A stretch of 64,000 nt of DNA. Source: Candidatus Lachnoclostridium stercoravium. GTDB lineage: Bacteria > Bacillota > Clostridia > Lachnospirales > Lachnospiraceae. Shown piece by piece: positions 1-8,675 of the stretch (position 1 is the stretch's first letter; every line of letters starts with the position of its first letter). The position numbers and the translations under genes were made by a program. The DNA is taken from assembly GCA_019118365.1 (NCBI GenBank), contig DWZA01000004.1, positions 1 to 64,000 of the forward strand. Reading direction: 5' to 3'. The notes under the pieces are model-generated. The model had not been told where the DNA came from. It made no database searches and saw nothing but the letters and a program-made list of their open reading frames with translations.

Positions 1-36
1 TTTAAGGAGATGCGCTTATTATATCTGAAGATCTAT

Positions 37-122
37 TGTCCGGTTAATGTGTACGTACTTGTCCGCTAATTATGTCTCAGACTGTCCGCCGAATATGGCA
101 CAGATGTCCGTTTAGCCCGACA
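37..122. mobile_element. Probable end of an IS21-family insertion sequence (rest lies left of the window)
   Basis: Four copies of TGTCCG start at 37, 60, 83 and 105, a regular 22-23 bp period, and three share a following AAT(n)TG pattern. The block ends in CCCGACA at 122, so read from the other strand it begins TGTCGGG. IS21-family elements are known to have ends of the form TGT...ACA carrying several repeated transposase-binding sites. The transposase genes are not in the window, so the family assignment is inference. Positions 1-36 hold nothing I recognise. Confidence 0.45.
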
Positions 123-163
123 ATCTGCAAACACCGAGATTCAGGATTATTTTCCGTCATGCA

Positions 164-2359
164 GTGCCGGTACAGGAAATGGAGACGGCGAAAATCTTTT
201 TGATTATGTTAAAAGAGATATTCCCGGAAGCAGATGAGCATTGCTTTGAAGTTGCCAGAATGTTCTTAGGTGGGAAGGGACTAATTGAAAAGAACATGGG
301 AACAGCCTTTTTTGCGGAAAAACTGATCTATGCATTCCATTATGCGGTGCAGAAGAGGGATCCGAATAATTATAAACGTAACCTGAGGCGATTTTCTGAG
401 AAACATCATTTGGAACTGGAAAATGGAATATTGAAGGCTCGCACATATGGGTTTGGTGTAAAAATGGAAGAATTACTGGGAATGGATATAGGTTATGTAA
501 TATCTTATCCCCAAAATTCTTCCATTTTCGTTTTATACAAAGCAAATACGAAATCAAGACTTGAGCACCAAGGGGATAGGTGCGAAAAAATAAAAGTGCT
601 GGAGAAGATAAAGCCAGAACGGTTATGTAGTATCTGTAAGCTTTGTAAAGATTTTTTTGAAAGCAGGGATTTATCCCACGGAGAAAAGCTCCATCTGGCT
701 TTAAATTTTATGCATATGAAAGGATTGAAGGAGAAATTTTTCCAGGTTATTCAGAATGATGAGCATTATGAGAAATGGTGTTTCGACTGGAACTATATGA
801 GAGATCAGAATTATAAGATCTCAGGATGTAATAAGTATTGCCTATATGCGGAAGTGTGTGACCATGCATATAGTATTTATCATACGATCCGGCAACAAAG
901 AGCAATAAGACGTATCTGCCAGGAGCAACCATTTGTCCCAATTGATGAAGCTTATCGCCAGATGAACGATTATTTAGCCCAGACGGTTCGGTCACAAGAA
1001 AAAGCGATTTTCCTAATAAAAGCACAGACTGGGTTAGGAAAGTCCAGCGCATATAAAAAGCTGCTAAGAGAGATCCAATCCCCAGTTATTGTAGCCCTTC
1101 CGACTATCCAAATGAAAAATGAGATCGCAGAAGATCTGGGAGAAATTGCAGTAGCAGTTCGCTCAGTCAAGGAATTATATATGCCGAAGGAATTGGAAGA
1201 ACAAGTAGAGGCTTTATATGCTGAAGGCTTTTACAAAGAGGCGAAGAGAGCAATTGTAGAGTATGCAGATAGTCTGGAATGCGGGATAGAAAGATCAAGG
1301 TATGACGAATATTTGGATCTTCCGAATGTCTTAGAGAAAAAAGAAAAGCATATTATTATGACACATGCGCAGTTCTTGAATTTATCAGAGCTCCAGTTGA
1401 GCGGCTATACAGTGATCATTGACGAGGATATCCTTTTTACAATGCTGAGAAATACAAAATCAATACCAGTATCAGAAGTGGAGAAGGCGATCAACGCTGG
1501 GATTATCCAAGGGAAGCTCAGAACCCAATTGGAATCGCTGATACAAACTGGAAAAGAGGAGTATAGAAAGATAGAAAATGAAATGGAGAATAGCTACATT
1601 AAAAAGAAACAGTTGGATGATGTGGGAATATATGGAGATATTAATGAACTGCTCTGTGCAGGAGCTTTGCATTACATCAATGATACGATCGAATTTTTTG
1701 TGCCGCAGCAGCTGCCGGATCGAAAAATAATCATCATGTCCGCGACATTGGATGAGGAAATGTATCGAACCTATTTCTATGATAGAAAATGTGTGTTTTA
1801 TGATGTGCCGGCAGCGCAATATCAAGGAAAGTTGATTCAGTATACAAAATACTCCATGAGCAGAATGTGCATTCAGGAGCTTGGTCAAAAAATGGATGGT
1901 GTAAATAGGTTATTGGATCGGCTGAAAGAGATTGCGGAAGGAGAAGAATATGGAATCAGCTTTAAAATCTATGACAGACAGTTGGAAACATCATTCCATT
2001 TTGGAAATACCGCTGGAACCAACCAATTTACAGGAAAGAATGGGATGATCATAGGGACGCCCCATTTAAGCGAAAATACTTACAAACTGATAGGGGTTTA
2101 CTTAAACTGCAGCCTGTCGGGGGATGCAGCAACAATTAAGAGAAGACGGATTCAGAGAAATGGATTTGAATTTTATTTTATGACATATGGGGAACCAGTT
2201 TTAAAGACGATCCAGCTATATATGATCGAAAGCGAGCTGGAGCAGTGCATTGGAAGAACACGACTGCTGAGAGAAAATGCAGTCGTATACGTTTTTTCCA
2301 ATTATCCATGTAAACAGGCAGAATTGAAGACAGAAAATTATCTGGAAAAAGTGTTATGA
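164..2359 (+). CDS. DEAD/DEAH-type helicase-like protein of a mobile element, probably 5'-truncated
   Basis: This is a 731-residue protein with superfamily 2 helicase features. The Walker A-like QTGLGKS is at residues 288-294, a DEx-type Walker B (IIDED) is near 418-422, motif III SAT is at 526-528, and motif VI (QCIGRTR) is at 694-700. A Cys-rich stretch at about 150-235 (CSICKLC and CNKYCLYAEVC) could bind zinc. The GTG at 164 is the first possible start and has no convincing ribosome binding site. The frame is open back to codon 116, next to the IS-like end at 122, so the gene may have lost its natural 5' end. A DNA-unwinding role in element replication or transfer is inferred from the motifs; no closer family is recognised. 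Its stop overlaps the convergent gene at 2354-2542 by six bases. Confidence 0.7.
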   Translation: MPVQEMETAKIFLIMLKEIFPEADEHCFEVARMFLGGKGLIEKNMGTAFFAEKLIYAFHYAVQKRDPNNYKRNLRRFSEKHHLELENGILKARTYGFGVKMEELLGMDIGYVISYPQNSSIFVLYKANTKSRLEHQGDRCEKIKVLEKIKPERLCSICKLCKDFFESRDLSHGEKLHLALNFMHMKGLKEKFFQVIQNDEHYEKWCFDWNYMRDQNYKISGCNKYCLYAEVCDHAYSIYHTIRQQRAIRRICQEQPFVPIDEAYRQMNDYLAQTVRSQEKAIFLIKAQTGLGKSSAYKKLLREIQSPVIVALPTIQMKNEIAEDLGEIAVAVRSVKELYMPKELEEQVEALYAEGFYKEAKRAIVEYADSLECGIERSRYDEYLDLPNVLEKKEKHIIMTHAQFLNLSELQLSGYTVIIDEDILFTMLRNTKSIPVSEVEKAINAGIIQGKLRTQLESLIQTGKEEYRKIENEMENSYIKKKQLDDVGIYGDINELLCAGALHYINDTIEFFVPQQLPDRKIIIMSATLDEEMYRTYFYDRKCVFYDVPAAQYQGKLIQYTKYSMSRMCIQELGQKMDGVNRLLDRLKEIAEGEEYGISFKIYDRQLETSFHFGNTAGTNQFTGKNGMIIGTPHLSENTYKLIGVYLNCSLSGDAATIKRRRIQRNGFEFYFMTYGEPVLKTIQLYMIESELEQCIGRTRLLRENAVVYVFSNYPCKQAELKTENYLEKVL

Positions 2360-2542
2360 TTTAAAACCAATCTGCTTTAGAATATAGGATTCCAAGGCCT
2401 TTTTAGGAATTTTCCAGGTTTTTCCAATCCGAAAGGCCGGGATCCTATGATCCTTTAAAAGAGAATAAGCGGCATTTCGTCCAATCATTAGGATTTCACA
2501 TAATTCCTCAATGGTGAGGATATCGTCATATTGCTCAAACAT
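2354..2542 (-). CDS. Excisionase/MerR-like helix-turn-helix DNA-binding protein
   Basis: This is a 62-residue protein of the HTH_17 (excisionase family DNA-binding) type. It reads ILTIEELCEILMIGRNAAYS, then a basic second half with LLKDHRIPAFRIGKTWKIPK, the usual winged-helix arrangement in which the recognition helix is followed by the R-x-G-K-x-W-x-I-P wing. Proteins of this size act as excisionases or small regulators on integrative elements. It is convergent with the helicase-like gene and far from the integrase at 14.3 kb, which has its own excisionase-like partner, so a regulatory role is as likely as a role in excision. Confidence 0.75.
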   Translation of the reverse strand: MFEQYDDILTIEELCEILMIGRNAAYSLLKDHRIPAFRIGKTWKIPKKALESYILKQIGFKS

Positions 2543-2735
2543 TATTTTTTCCGCCTTTACGCTATTAAAATTATATGGATTTATATAAATGTTGTATGCT
2601 GCATCAAAGGAGAATCATGCAGATAGGCATGGATAGAACTTTGTAATAGATACAATCATCCAAGAAGGTACAAAATAATCAAATATCACAGATTGAACAT
2701 TTAGATAATCAAAGATAAAGGAGATCATATCCTAT

Positions 2736-2942
2736 ATGATAAATAAAGAAAAATCCAAAGAATTGATGGAAAAGTCTATAAAGGAGATCAATTCCAGAGC
2801 CACTTCCAGAAGGCAGAGCCAAAGGAATGCAGCACATATATTTCAGATGAAAGAATATATAAACAGACTGATTCCATTTGTCCACGAGGAAGAAGGAAAA
2901 GAGATTTTAGTAAAAATTTTAGAGGAGGCTGCCAAGCTATGA
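2736..2942 (+). CDS. Hypothetical 68-residue protein
   Basis: A small, charged, largely helical protein preceded by AAAGGAGA about 11 bases before the ATG. Its ATGA stop/start overlap with the next gene (2939) implies translational coupling. The basic stretch NSRATSRRQSQRNAAH (about residues 19-34) followed by an acidic C-terminal helix suggests a nucleic-acid-binding or adaptor protein, but no family is recognised. The 193-bp gap upstream shows no clear promoter and separates it from the divergent HTH gene. Confidence 0.55.
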   Translation: MINKEKSKELMEKSIKEINSRATSRRQSQRNAAHIFQMKEYINRLIPFVHEEEGKEILVKILEEAAKL

Positions 2943-3502
2943 TTGAAATAAACCGAATATCAACAAAAGCGGTAAGGAAGGATGGGCTGCAGCTTCATTA
3001 CCGCCAGGAAGAAGATATCTATCGCCTGGTTCATTATATAGTCAATGGAAATATGTGGGAAGCACCAATTTATGTGTGGGGAAAAGGAATCACATTATAT
3101 CCTCATATCTTTGCCGAGCAGATCGCAGCGGAGATGTTGTATATCCAACAAATATATCAAAAGTGTAGAGGATTAAGAATCAGACATGAGTTCGCATATA
3201 TTACGAAGGATGAATTTCCCGATCAGAATCAGCGAAGGCTGCAGATCTGCCAGATTGCAGATTGGTACGGAGACTATTATTTCTATAGTGGATTCCAATG
3301 CGTATATGGAGTATTTGAATCAGTGGATCGTTACATAATCCGATATGCGATCAATACAGTGAGTCCCATGGATGGGGCGAAGTATATGTATAATGAGAAT
3401 GAGATATTGGCTATGGAGCAAAGCTGCTTGGAATATGTGGTGGGAGAAGTAACTGGAAGAAAGAAAAGGTGGTTTGACTTTCGGAGGTTGGAGTATTATT
3501 AG
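2939..3502 (+). CDS. Hypothetical 187-residue protein of a mobile element
   Basis: The gene overlaps the previous one by ATGA and has a GAGGAGG site upstream, so the two form a transcript unit. The protein is mixed alpha/beta, rich in aromatic residues (many Tyr, Trp and Phe) and soluble, with no membrane segment or Cys motif. A WYGDYYFYSG stretch sits mid-protein and the C-terminus is basic (GRKKRWFDFRRLEYY). I do not recognise the family. Its position between a helicase-like gene and a repressor suggests accessory element function; nothing more can be supported. Confidence 0.6.
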   Translation: MIEINRISTKAVRKDGLQLHYRQEEDIYRLVHYIVNGNMWEAPIYVWGKGITLYPHIFAEQIAAEMLYIQQIYQKCRGLRIRHEFAYITKDEFPDQNQRRLQICQIADWYGDYYFYSGFQCVYGVFESVDRYIIRYAINTVSPMDGAKYMYNENEILAMEQSCLEYVVGEVTGRKKRWFDFRRLEYY

Positions 3503-3549
3503 AGGTTGAATATGGCGATGAATCCCAGGAAATATGATATTACCTGGGA

Positions 3550-3780
3550 TTAAATCTGATAAGTTTTTGATCTTGGATATGGCATTGGAGAATCTGTAAG
3601 ACCCGCTAGGTAGTCCATGCTGGTATCTAAAGCTATTGCAATGCGGCGGCACTGTTCGAAAGTATAATACCGTTTGCCATTTTCTATTTTTGAATAGTCG
3701 CTTTGATCAATACCTGTCAGCATTTGCATTTTAACTTGTGTATAACCTTTGGATTTGCGAAGCTCTTTTAAACGACTCAT
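3550..3780 (-). CDS. XRE-family (Cro/CI-like) transcriptional regulator
   Basis: A 76-residue protein made almost entirely of one Cro/CI helix-turn-helix: LKELRKSKGYTQVKMQMLTG, then DQSDYSKIENGKRYYTFEQC, followed by the usual fourth and fifth helices (IAIALDTSMDYLAGLTD). Single-domain XRE proteins of this kind repress divergent promoters on mobile elements. It is divergent from the zinc-ribbon gene at 3931, and the 150-bp gap contains a strong palindrome (3824-3854). It therefore probably controls the 3931-7431 pair and itself. Confidence 0.85.
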   Translation of the reverse strand: MSRLKELRKSKGYTQVKMQMLTGIDQSDYSKIENGKRYYTFEQCRRIAIALDTSMDYLAGLTDSPMPYPRSKTYQI

Positions 3781-3823
3781 TGAGATTTTATTCCTTTTCG
3801 TACTTTATATAGATTATGGCATA

Positions 3824-3854
3824 TTGACCTATTGACTTTAGGGTCAAATTGACC
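3824..3854. promoter_or_regulatory. Candidate operator of the XRE regulator (three TTGACC/GGTCAA half-sites)
   Basis: TTGACC lies at 3824-3829, GGTCAA at 3842-3847 and TTGACC at 3849-3854. The last two form the palindrome GGTCAAATTGACC. The cluster sits between the divergent XRE gene and the gene at 3931, as expected for a repressor operator. Binding is inferred, not shown. Confidence 0.6.
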
Positions 3855-3930
3855 TAAGATTTATAAAGGAATTTGAGAAATATATAAAATGAAGCTACGT
3901 ATTGATTGTACAATGTGATAGAGGGGTAAT

Positions 3931-5919
3931 ATGAGAACGTTTAAGATTGGTTCGGAAGAAATCAAATTTGATGATGACTTTGAATTTTATAATCATTATG
4001 TCAATGATTTGTTTGCAATTGCGTATGAAAGTATGCATATTTTTGAAAATGAGATTGCAAAAATTGACGATATTAATAAATTGATAGATGAAACTCCAGA
4101 AATAGCCAATAGCCTAATAAATGAGGCAGTATCGTATTGTATCGATGTGCTAATTGACAATGAAATTTATGATTACGATGTAAAGCGATTTTGGGAAGAG
4201 TATGGAGATATTATTGACTATGAAGAATCTGAAGAATTTCAGGAATTAAATGGAGGATATCAATCCATTCAAACTTCTGAACGAGTACATCAGGAAGAAA
4301 AGGATTCTTATCGAAATTCAAGAAGTCACTGGGAGGGAGGTGGATTTGGAATAAGTGGAGCAATTAAAGGGGCCATAAACGCAGGCGCTTTGAACATGGT
4401 AACTGGAGCATATCGAGGGCTAGTAGATTCTTTCGTGGATTCTTCGGATAGAAGAAAGTTTAATAAAATGAGAAATGCTCTTTTGACAGAAGAAAACCTA
4501 GATAACTTAGCCCAAGGACTTTGGAATAATATTGCAGCTTTTGTGACGCAATCGTTAGCTCAAATTTTAGAAGAAAGAACAGGACGAAATGCTGATAGGA
4601 TTTTACGTAGGGGTGCAAATAAAGCAGAAGCCATATTCAATAATTTAGACCGAATCAAAGATTCAGACAAGCAACGAAAATTAATAAAAGAGATAATTGA
4701 ACTGGATCCTTATGAATTAAGCTATTTAGCTTACTTTGAAGATAATAGTGATCGAATAGGCCTTGACCAGGCTGAAATTCTAGAAATCTTTCAATATCTT
4801 AATGCGTATGGATATCAATGCTTTAAAATGGATAAAATTAGCGAGGAGCTAGAATCGATAACAAATAATACAGAACTATCACCTATAGAAAAACGTGATA
4901 AGATAACAGAAATATTGGTCAAGAATAAGTATATTGATATAAATTACAATATACTTATTCAAGATAATAACATTGTCATATCAGAGATTGAAGGATTTAT
5001 AGGCCTGTTAGCTATATATGAGATTCGGCAATGTTCTATCCGATTTAGAGGTAAGAATGAGTTATCTTACTATGATCGAGTGGAGTTAAAAAATACGATT
5101 GAAGAGAGCCTAAAAAAATACAGAATTTTAAAGTCATATAAGCCAGTGGAACTAAAAGAAGAATATGTCGATATGTTTACAGGCATAATCGAGTTGCTAA
5201 ATAAGACGAAAAAGCAGATCCTTATTGATGAAAAAGAAATTCGAACAGTTAGAGGAAGAGAGTTTGCCACTATAGAAGAAGCGGAATGTTATAGGAAGGA
5301 AGTTTCAAGATTTGACACCATATGTAGTGAGGCAAGAGAAAGGAAAACTTCTCAACAATTTTCTGATTTGATTCAGAAGTTAAAAAATGAGAAGTTTCAA
5401 AGTAAGGAGATTTGTGATTATATTGTTCAATTAGAAAAAGAACAAAAACGTTTAGAAAAAGAAGAAAAGGAGCAGTGCCTAACAGTAGGAAAAATAAAGT
5501 TTGAAACTTTTGAAGAGGCCGACTGCTACCGAAAAGAAAAAGAAAAGTGGGATAAGAAACTAGACAATTGTAAAGAATATTTGGGTTTAAAACCCCTTGT
5601 GACACAAGATATTGATTTTGTATACAAAGAACTGATGGCAGAAGGATTCACATCGAAGATACTATTGGAAAAATTAAATATTATCTTGAAAATAAGGGAC
5701 ATATATCAGAAGGTTGATTCCCTAAAGGCTGGTACACGACTTACAGAAGAAAAACAATATATAATATGTGAGAGTTGTGGGTCAAGGATTAACCCATGCA
5801 GTAAATTTTGTCCGATGTGTGGGAAACCGATTGTCATGAAAATAACGTGTCCAAAATGTGGGTACAAATGCGAAAGTAGTGCTAAATTTTGTGGAATGTG
5901 CGGTAATAAATTGATGTAA
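3931..5919 (+). CDS. Large hypothetical protein with internal duplication and two C-terminal zinc ribbons
   Basis: A 662-residue protein of unknown family. Visible parts are: an acidic helical N-terminus (about 1-115); a Gly-rich hinge (GGGFGISGAIKGAINAG, about 136-152); a long helical middle; a duplicated motif F-x-T-x-EEA-x-CYRKE at residues about 443-457 and 522-536 with coiled-coil between; and two CxxC...CxxC zinc ribbons (Cys 613/616/627/630 and 640/643/654/657). It is markedly more AT-rich than the chromosomal genes downstream. It stands between an XRE repressor and a second zinc-ribbon gene 30 bp downstream, so the two probably form a cargo operon. The function is unknown; a host-interaction or defence role is only a guess from location and regulation. 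Confidence 0.65.
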   Translation: MRTFKIGSEEIKFDDDFEFYNHYVNDLFAIAYESMHIFENEIAKIDDINKLIDETPEIANSLINEAVSYCIDVLIDNEIYDYDVKRFWEEYGDIIDYEESEEFQELNGGYQSIQTSERVHQEEKDSYRNSRSHWEGGGFGISGAIKGAINAGALNMVTGAYRGLVDSFVDSSDRRKFNKMRNALLTEENLDNLAQGLWNNIAAFVTQSLAQILEERTGRNADRILRRGANKAEAIFNNLDRIKDSDKQRKLIKEIIELDPYELSYLAYFEDNSDRIGLDQAEILEIFQYLNAYGYQCFKMDKISEELESITNNTELSPIEKRDKITEILVKNKYIDINYNILIQDNNIVISEIEGFIGLLAIYEIRQCSIRFRGKNELSYYDRVELKNTIEESLKKYRILKSYKPVELKEEYVDMFTGIIELLNKTKKQILIDEKEIRTVRGREFATIEEAECYRKEVSRFDTICSEARERKTSQQFSDLIQKLKNEKFQSKEICDYIVQLEKEQKRLEKEEKEQCLTVGKIKFETFEEADCYRKEKEKWDKKLDNCKEYLGLKPLVTQDIDFVYKELMAEGFTSKILLEKLNIILKIRDIYQKVDSLKAGTRLTEEKQYIICESCGSRINPCSKFCPMCGKPIVMKITCPKCGYKCESSAKFCGMCGNKLM

Positions 5920-5949
5920 AATTATTGGGACAGAGAGGAAATAGTATTT

Positions 5950-7431
5950 ATGAAGGTTTGTAAAAATTGTGGGAGTCAAATACCAGATGAAGTGCGATTT
6001 TGCCCTAATTGTGGCACTCCAATCGAAGCGCAAACAGTAAATAACAAGAATGTGAAAAAAAAGAGTTGGATATGCTCTTCGCTAATAATCTTGTTTTGCG
6101 GATTTTTTGGCGTAGTGTGGCTGCCATTAGAAATTTTGGCTATTTTATTATTTGTTTTGCGCTTGTCTAAAAGAATAGGAAACATAATATGGAATATTAT
6201 TTTAGCATGTATCATAGGCTTCTTTTTAATATGTGGATTGCTAGGAGACGAAACAGATGTCAGTCAGACGAATACTAGTGAAATTATAGAAAGTACAGGT
6301 GTATCGGAAGAGGAAATCAGCGAGCCAAGTATAAGTGAGGGTACAGAAAACGTAACTGTGTCAGAAGTAGAAGAAAGTACAGTAGAGATACAGGAGACTG
6401 AAGCAGTAGATAGTACAGAAGAAATTGAGACACAATATATAAGACCTTTGCTTGAATGGGAATATCCGTCTACATTTAAAAAGCAGCGCAAAGAATTGTT
6501 TGATTTAATGTTAGATATAGAGGGGAAAGTAGTGGAAGATGAATCTGGAAATTTAATGGAACCATTTTGTACGGTTGATGTCAGAAACGATATAGTACAA
6601 AAGGTAAATAGTGCCGAATGGTCTAATTACTATTATTATTATGGCAATATGAAAGATGATTTGCCAGACGGAGCAGGGGTTCTTCTGACCAAAGTAATCC
6701 CATCTGGAGATAAGATTTTATTTTTACCAGTGTATGCTGGATATTTTCAAGAAGGTACTGCCGATGGGTATGGAATTAAGTTCCGTGGAGATAGAGGCGT
6801 AGAAATGGAGGGAGAATTTTCAAAAGAGAGTTTAGATGGTGGATTTGAATCAATTATGCCTACGGGAAAAGTAATTTATTACTATGAAAATAATATAAAT
6901 GAAATTGCAGTAAATAACTCAACCCTCCGGGATGAGATAGATTATTATTCCCATATGCAGTTCGTAAATAGGAGTGCTGTGTTTAACTATCCTACTTTGC
7001 AGCCATCTGTATACAGAGAAGGAGAATATCAGGGGGATAGGTTAAATGGCGATATTAAAGAGTATTACAATAATTATCAGTTTAACTCAAATGATCAAAT
7101 GTACCATAAAATGGAAGATTCAGTATATGGTCCGTTACAATATAAGGGAAAAATGAAATATGATGAGTATACAGGAAAGTGTGAGGCATTCTATTTAAAT
7201 GGGCAAACAGCATTTAAAGGCGACGTATCTTCCGGAATTTTTAATGGAGACGGAAGACTCTATAGTAAAAAAGGCAAATTAATTTATAAAGGGAAATTTA
7301 AGGATGGATATCCAGAAGATGGAGATCAATTAGATACAATTATGGATGCCATTCTTGAAGCAGCGCAAAATGAATCAAGCGATGGATATTCAGATGAAAT
7401 TGATTTTTATAATTCTTTGTATTTTTATTAA
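5950..7431 (+). CDS. Zinc-ribbon, membrane-anchored protein with MORN-like repeats
   Basis: A 493-residue protein. An N-terminal zinc ribbon has Cys pairs in MKVCKNCGSQI and RFCPNCG. It is followed by two hydrophobic segments (about residues 37-65 and 70-98), an acidic Ser/Thr/Glu-rich linker (about 100-160), and a C-terminal region with repeated Y-x-G-x-(5-6)-G-x-G units such as YYGNMKDDLPDGAGV, YAGYFQEGTADGYGI, YREGEYQGDRLNGDI and YKGKFKDGYPEDG. These resemble MORN repeats, which in other proteins mediate membrane or protein contacts. The zinc ribbon is likely cytoplasmic; with two membrane passes the MORN part would be cytoplasmic too. The gene follows 3931-5919 by 30 bp and shares its AT-rich composition and zinc-ribbon type, suggesting that the two products work together. 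Confidence 0.65.
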   Translation: MKVCKNCGSQIPDEVRFCPNCGTPIEAQTVNNKNVKKKSWICSSLIILFCGFFGVVWLPLEILAILLFVLRLSKRIGNIIWNIILACIIGFFLICGLLGDETDVSQTNTSEIIESTGVSEEEISEPSISEGTENVTVSEVEESTVEIQETEAVDSTEEIETQYIRPLLEWEYPSTFKKQRKELFDLMLDIEGKVVEDESGNLMEPFCTVDVRNDIVQKVNSAEWSNYYYYYGNMKDDLPDGAGVLLTKVIPSGDKILFLPVYAGYFQEGTADGYGIKFRGDRGVEMEGEFSKESLDGGFESIMPTGKVIYYYENNINEIAVNNSTLRDEIDYYSHMQFVNRSAVFNYPTLQPSVYREGEYQGDRLNGDIKEYYNNYQFNSNDQMYHKMEDSVYGPLQYKGKMKYDEYTGKCEAFYLNGQTAFKGDVSSGIFNGDGRLYSKKGKLIYKGKFKDGYPEDGDQLDTIMDAILEAAQNESSDGYSDEIDFYNSLYFY

Positions 7432-7531
7432 ATCTGGCTATATGATATTTGTGCTGACAGAGAAAATCAATTAGTCTATTTTTTCAAAAAGATATTATAA
7501 CTATGAGAACCTTACAAGGAGGACAAACCTT

Positions 7532-7606
7532 ATGTACCAAAAGATTCTCATGGTTATTCTCCAGGCCCTCTTAAATATTACTGAGATCCTGACGAAAGAG
7601 GACTGA
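7532..7606 (+). CDS. Candidate 24-residue hydrophobic small protein
   Basis: A short frame with a very good ribosome binding site (AAGGAGG about 10 bases before the ATG). It encodes MYQKILMVILQALLNITEIL plus TKED, a hydrophobic helix with an acidic tail. A strong terminator hairpin follows at 7628. The combination suggests a real small transcript and peptide rather than chance, but it could also be a leader peptide or a random frame. Confidence 0.4.
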   Translation: MYQKILMVILQALLNITEILTKED

Positions 7607-7627
7607 AGAAACCAGTAACTAACCACA

Positions 7628-7662
7628 CCCCAGGCGGGAACCACTGCCTGGGGAATTTTTTT
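7628..7662 (+). terminator. Rho-independent terminator
   Basis: The perfect 8-bp stem CCCCAGGC/GCCTGGGG (7628-7635 and 7646-7653) is followed by AATTTTTTT. It separates the AT-rich zinc-ribbon pair and the small frame from the DUF932 gene. Confidence 0.85.
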
Positions 7663-7692
7663 GCCCTTTTTAGGGAGAAGGAGGAAATCAAT

Positions 7693-8625
7693 ATGTCAGC
7701 AGAAGTAGAAACCATGTTTTACACCAGAACCGCACCATGGCACGACCTGGGAACCAGAGTAGAGGATGCACCAGGCTCAAAAGAGGCCTTAGAAGCTGCA
7801 GGCCTTAACTGGCAGGTGATCCAGAAGGAGATCTGTACACAGGATGGGAGGATTATTCCAGGATTTAGAGCCAACATCAGAGATCAGGATCAGCGGGTGC
7901 TGGGAGTCGTTACCAATCGCTATAAGGTAGTACAGAATGAAGAGGCCTTTGCATTTACGGATCAGTTATTAGGGGAAGGAGTCACTTACGAAACAGCGGG
8001 ATCCCTGCAGGATGGGCGCAGAACCTGGATCCTTGCAAGGCTGCCCCAAAGATATATTATCAGTGGAGATGAGATCACCCCATATCTGGTATTTATGAAC
8101 TCCCATGACGGTACGGGAGCGATCAAGGCAGCGATGACCCCGGTCCGGGTCGTATGCCAGAATACCCTTAACCTGGCGTTAGCCACAGCAAAACGGAGCT
8201 GGTCTACCAATCATACTGGAGATATCCGAGGAAAATTAAAGGATGCGGAACAAACGCTTTTGTATGCCGGTCATTATATGAAGGAGCTTGGAAAAGCGAT
8301 TGATCAATTGAACCAGATAAGACTTTCAGATCAAAGGGTATATGAGTATATTGACGAGCTTTTTCCAATTATGGAGGAAGCGACGGAAATGCAGAAGAAA
8401 AACATTGTACGTTTAAGGGATGATGTGAAGCTCCGGTATTTTGAAGCTCCTGATTTGAGGAATACAGGAAAAAATGCGTATCGATTTATCAATGCAGTAT
8501 CGGATTTCGCCACCCATGCAAAGCCATTGAAGGAACGGACGAATTACAGGGAGAGTCTGTTTGGAAGAACGGTGGAAGGAAATATCTTGATTGATAAGGC
8601 ATATCAAATGGTGAAGGCAGCATAG
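7693..8625 (+). CDS. DUF932 phage/plasmid-like protein
   Basis: A 310-residue protein of the DUF932 (TIGR03299) family. It is recognisable from the N-terminal TRTAPWHDLGTRVEDAPGS, the EALEAAGLNW segment, the central VVTNRYKVVQNEEAF and MNSHDGTGAIKAAMTPVRVV motifs, and the family's usual length. The family is common on phages and conjugative elements and often neighbours single-strand annealing genes; its biochemical role is not established. A strong GGAGAAGGAGG lies before the ATG. It heads the recombination module running to 13.5 kb. Confidence 0.9.
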   Translation: MSAEVETMFYTRTAPWHDLGTRVEDAPGSKEALEAAGLNWQVIQKEICTQDGRIIPGFRANIRDQDQRVLGVVTNRYKVVQNEEAFAFTDQLLGEGVTYETAGSLQDGRRTWILARLPQRYIISGDEITPYLVFMNSHDGTGAIKAAMTPVRVVCQNTLNLALATAKRSWSTNHTGDIRGKLKDAEQTLLYAGHYMKELGKAIDQLNQIRLSDQRVYEYIDELFPIMEEATEMQKKNIVRLRDDVKLRYFEAPDLRNTGKNAYRFINAVSDFATHAKPLKERTNYRESLFGRTVEGNILIDKAYQMVKAA

Positions 8626-8675
8626 GAAGTGTTTTCTAAAAATATTTACGTGAGATAAAAGAGATGGAGGCAAGA

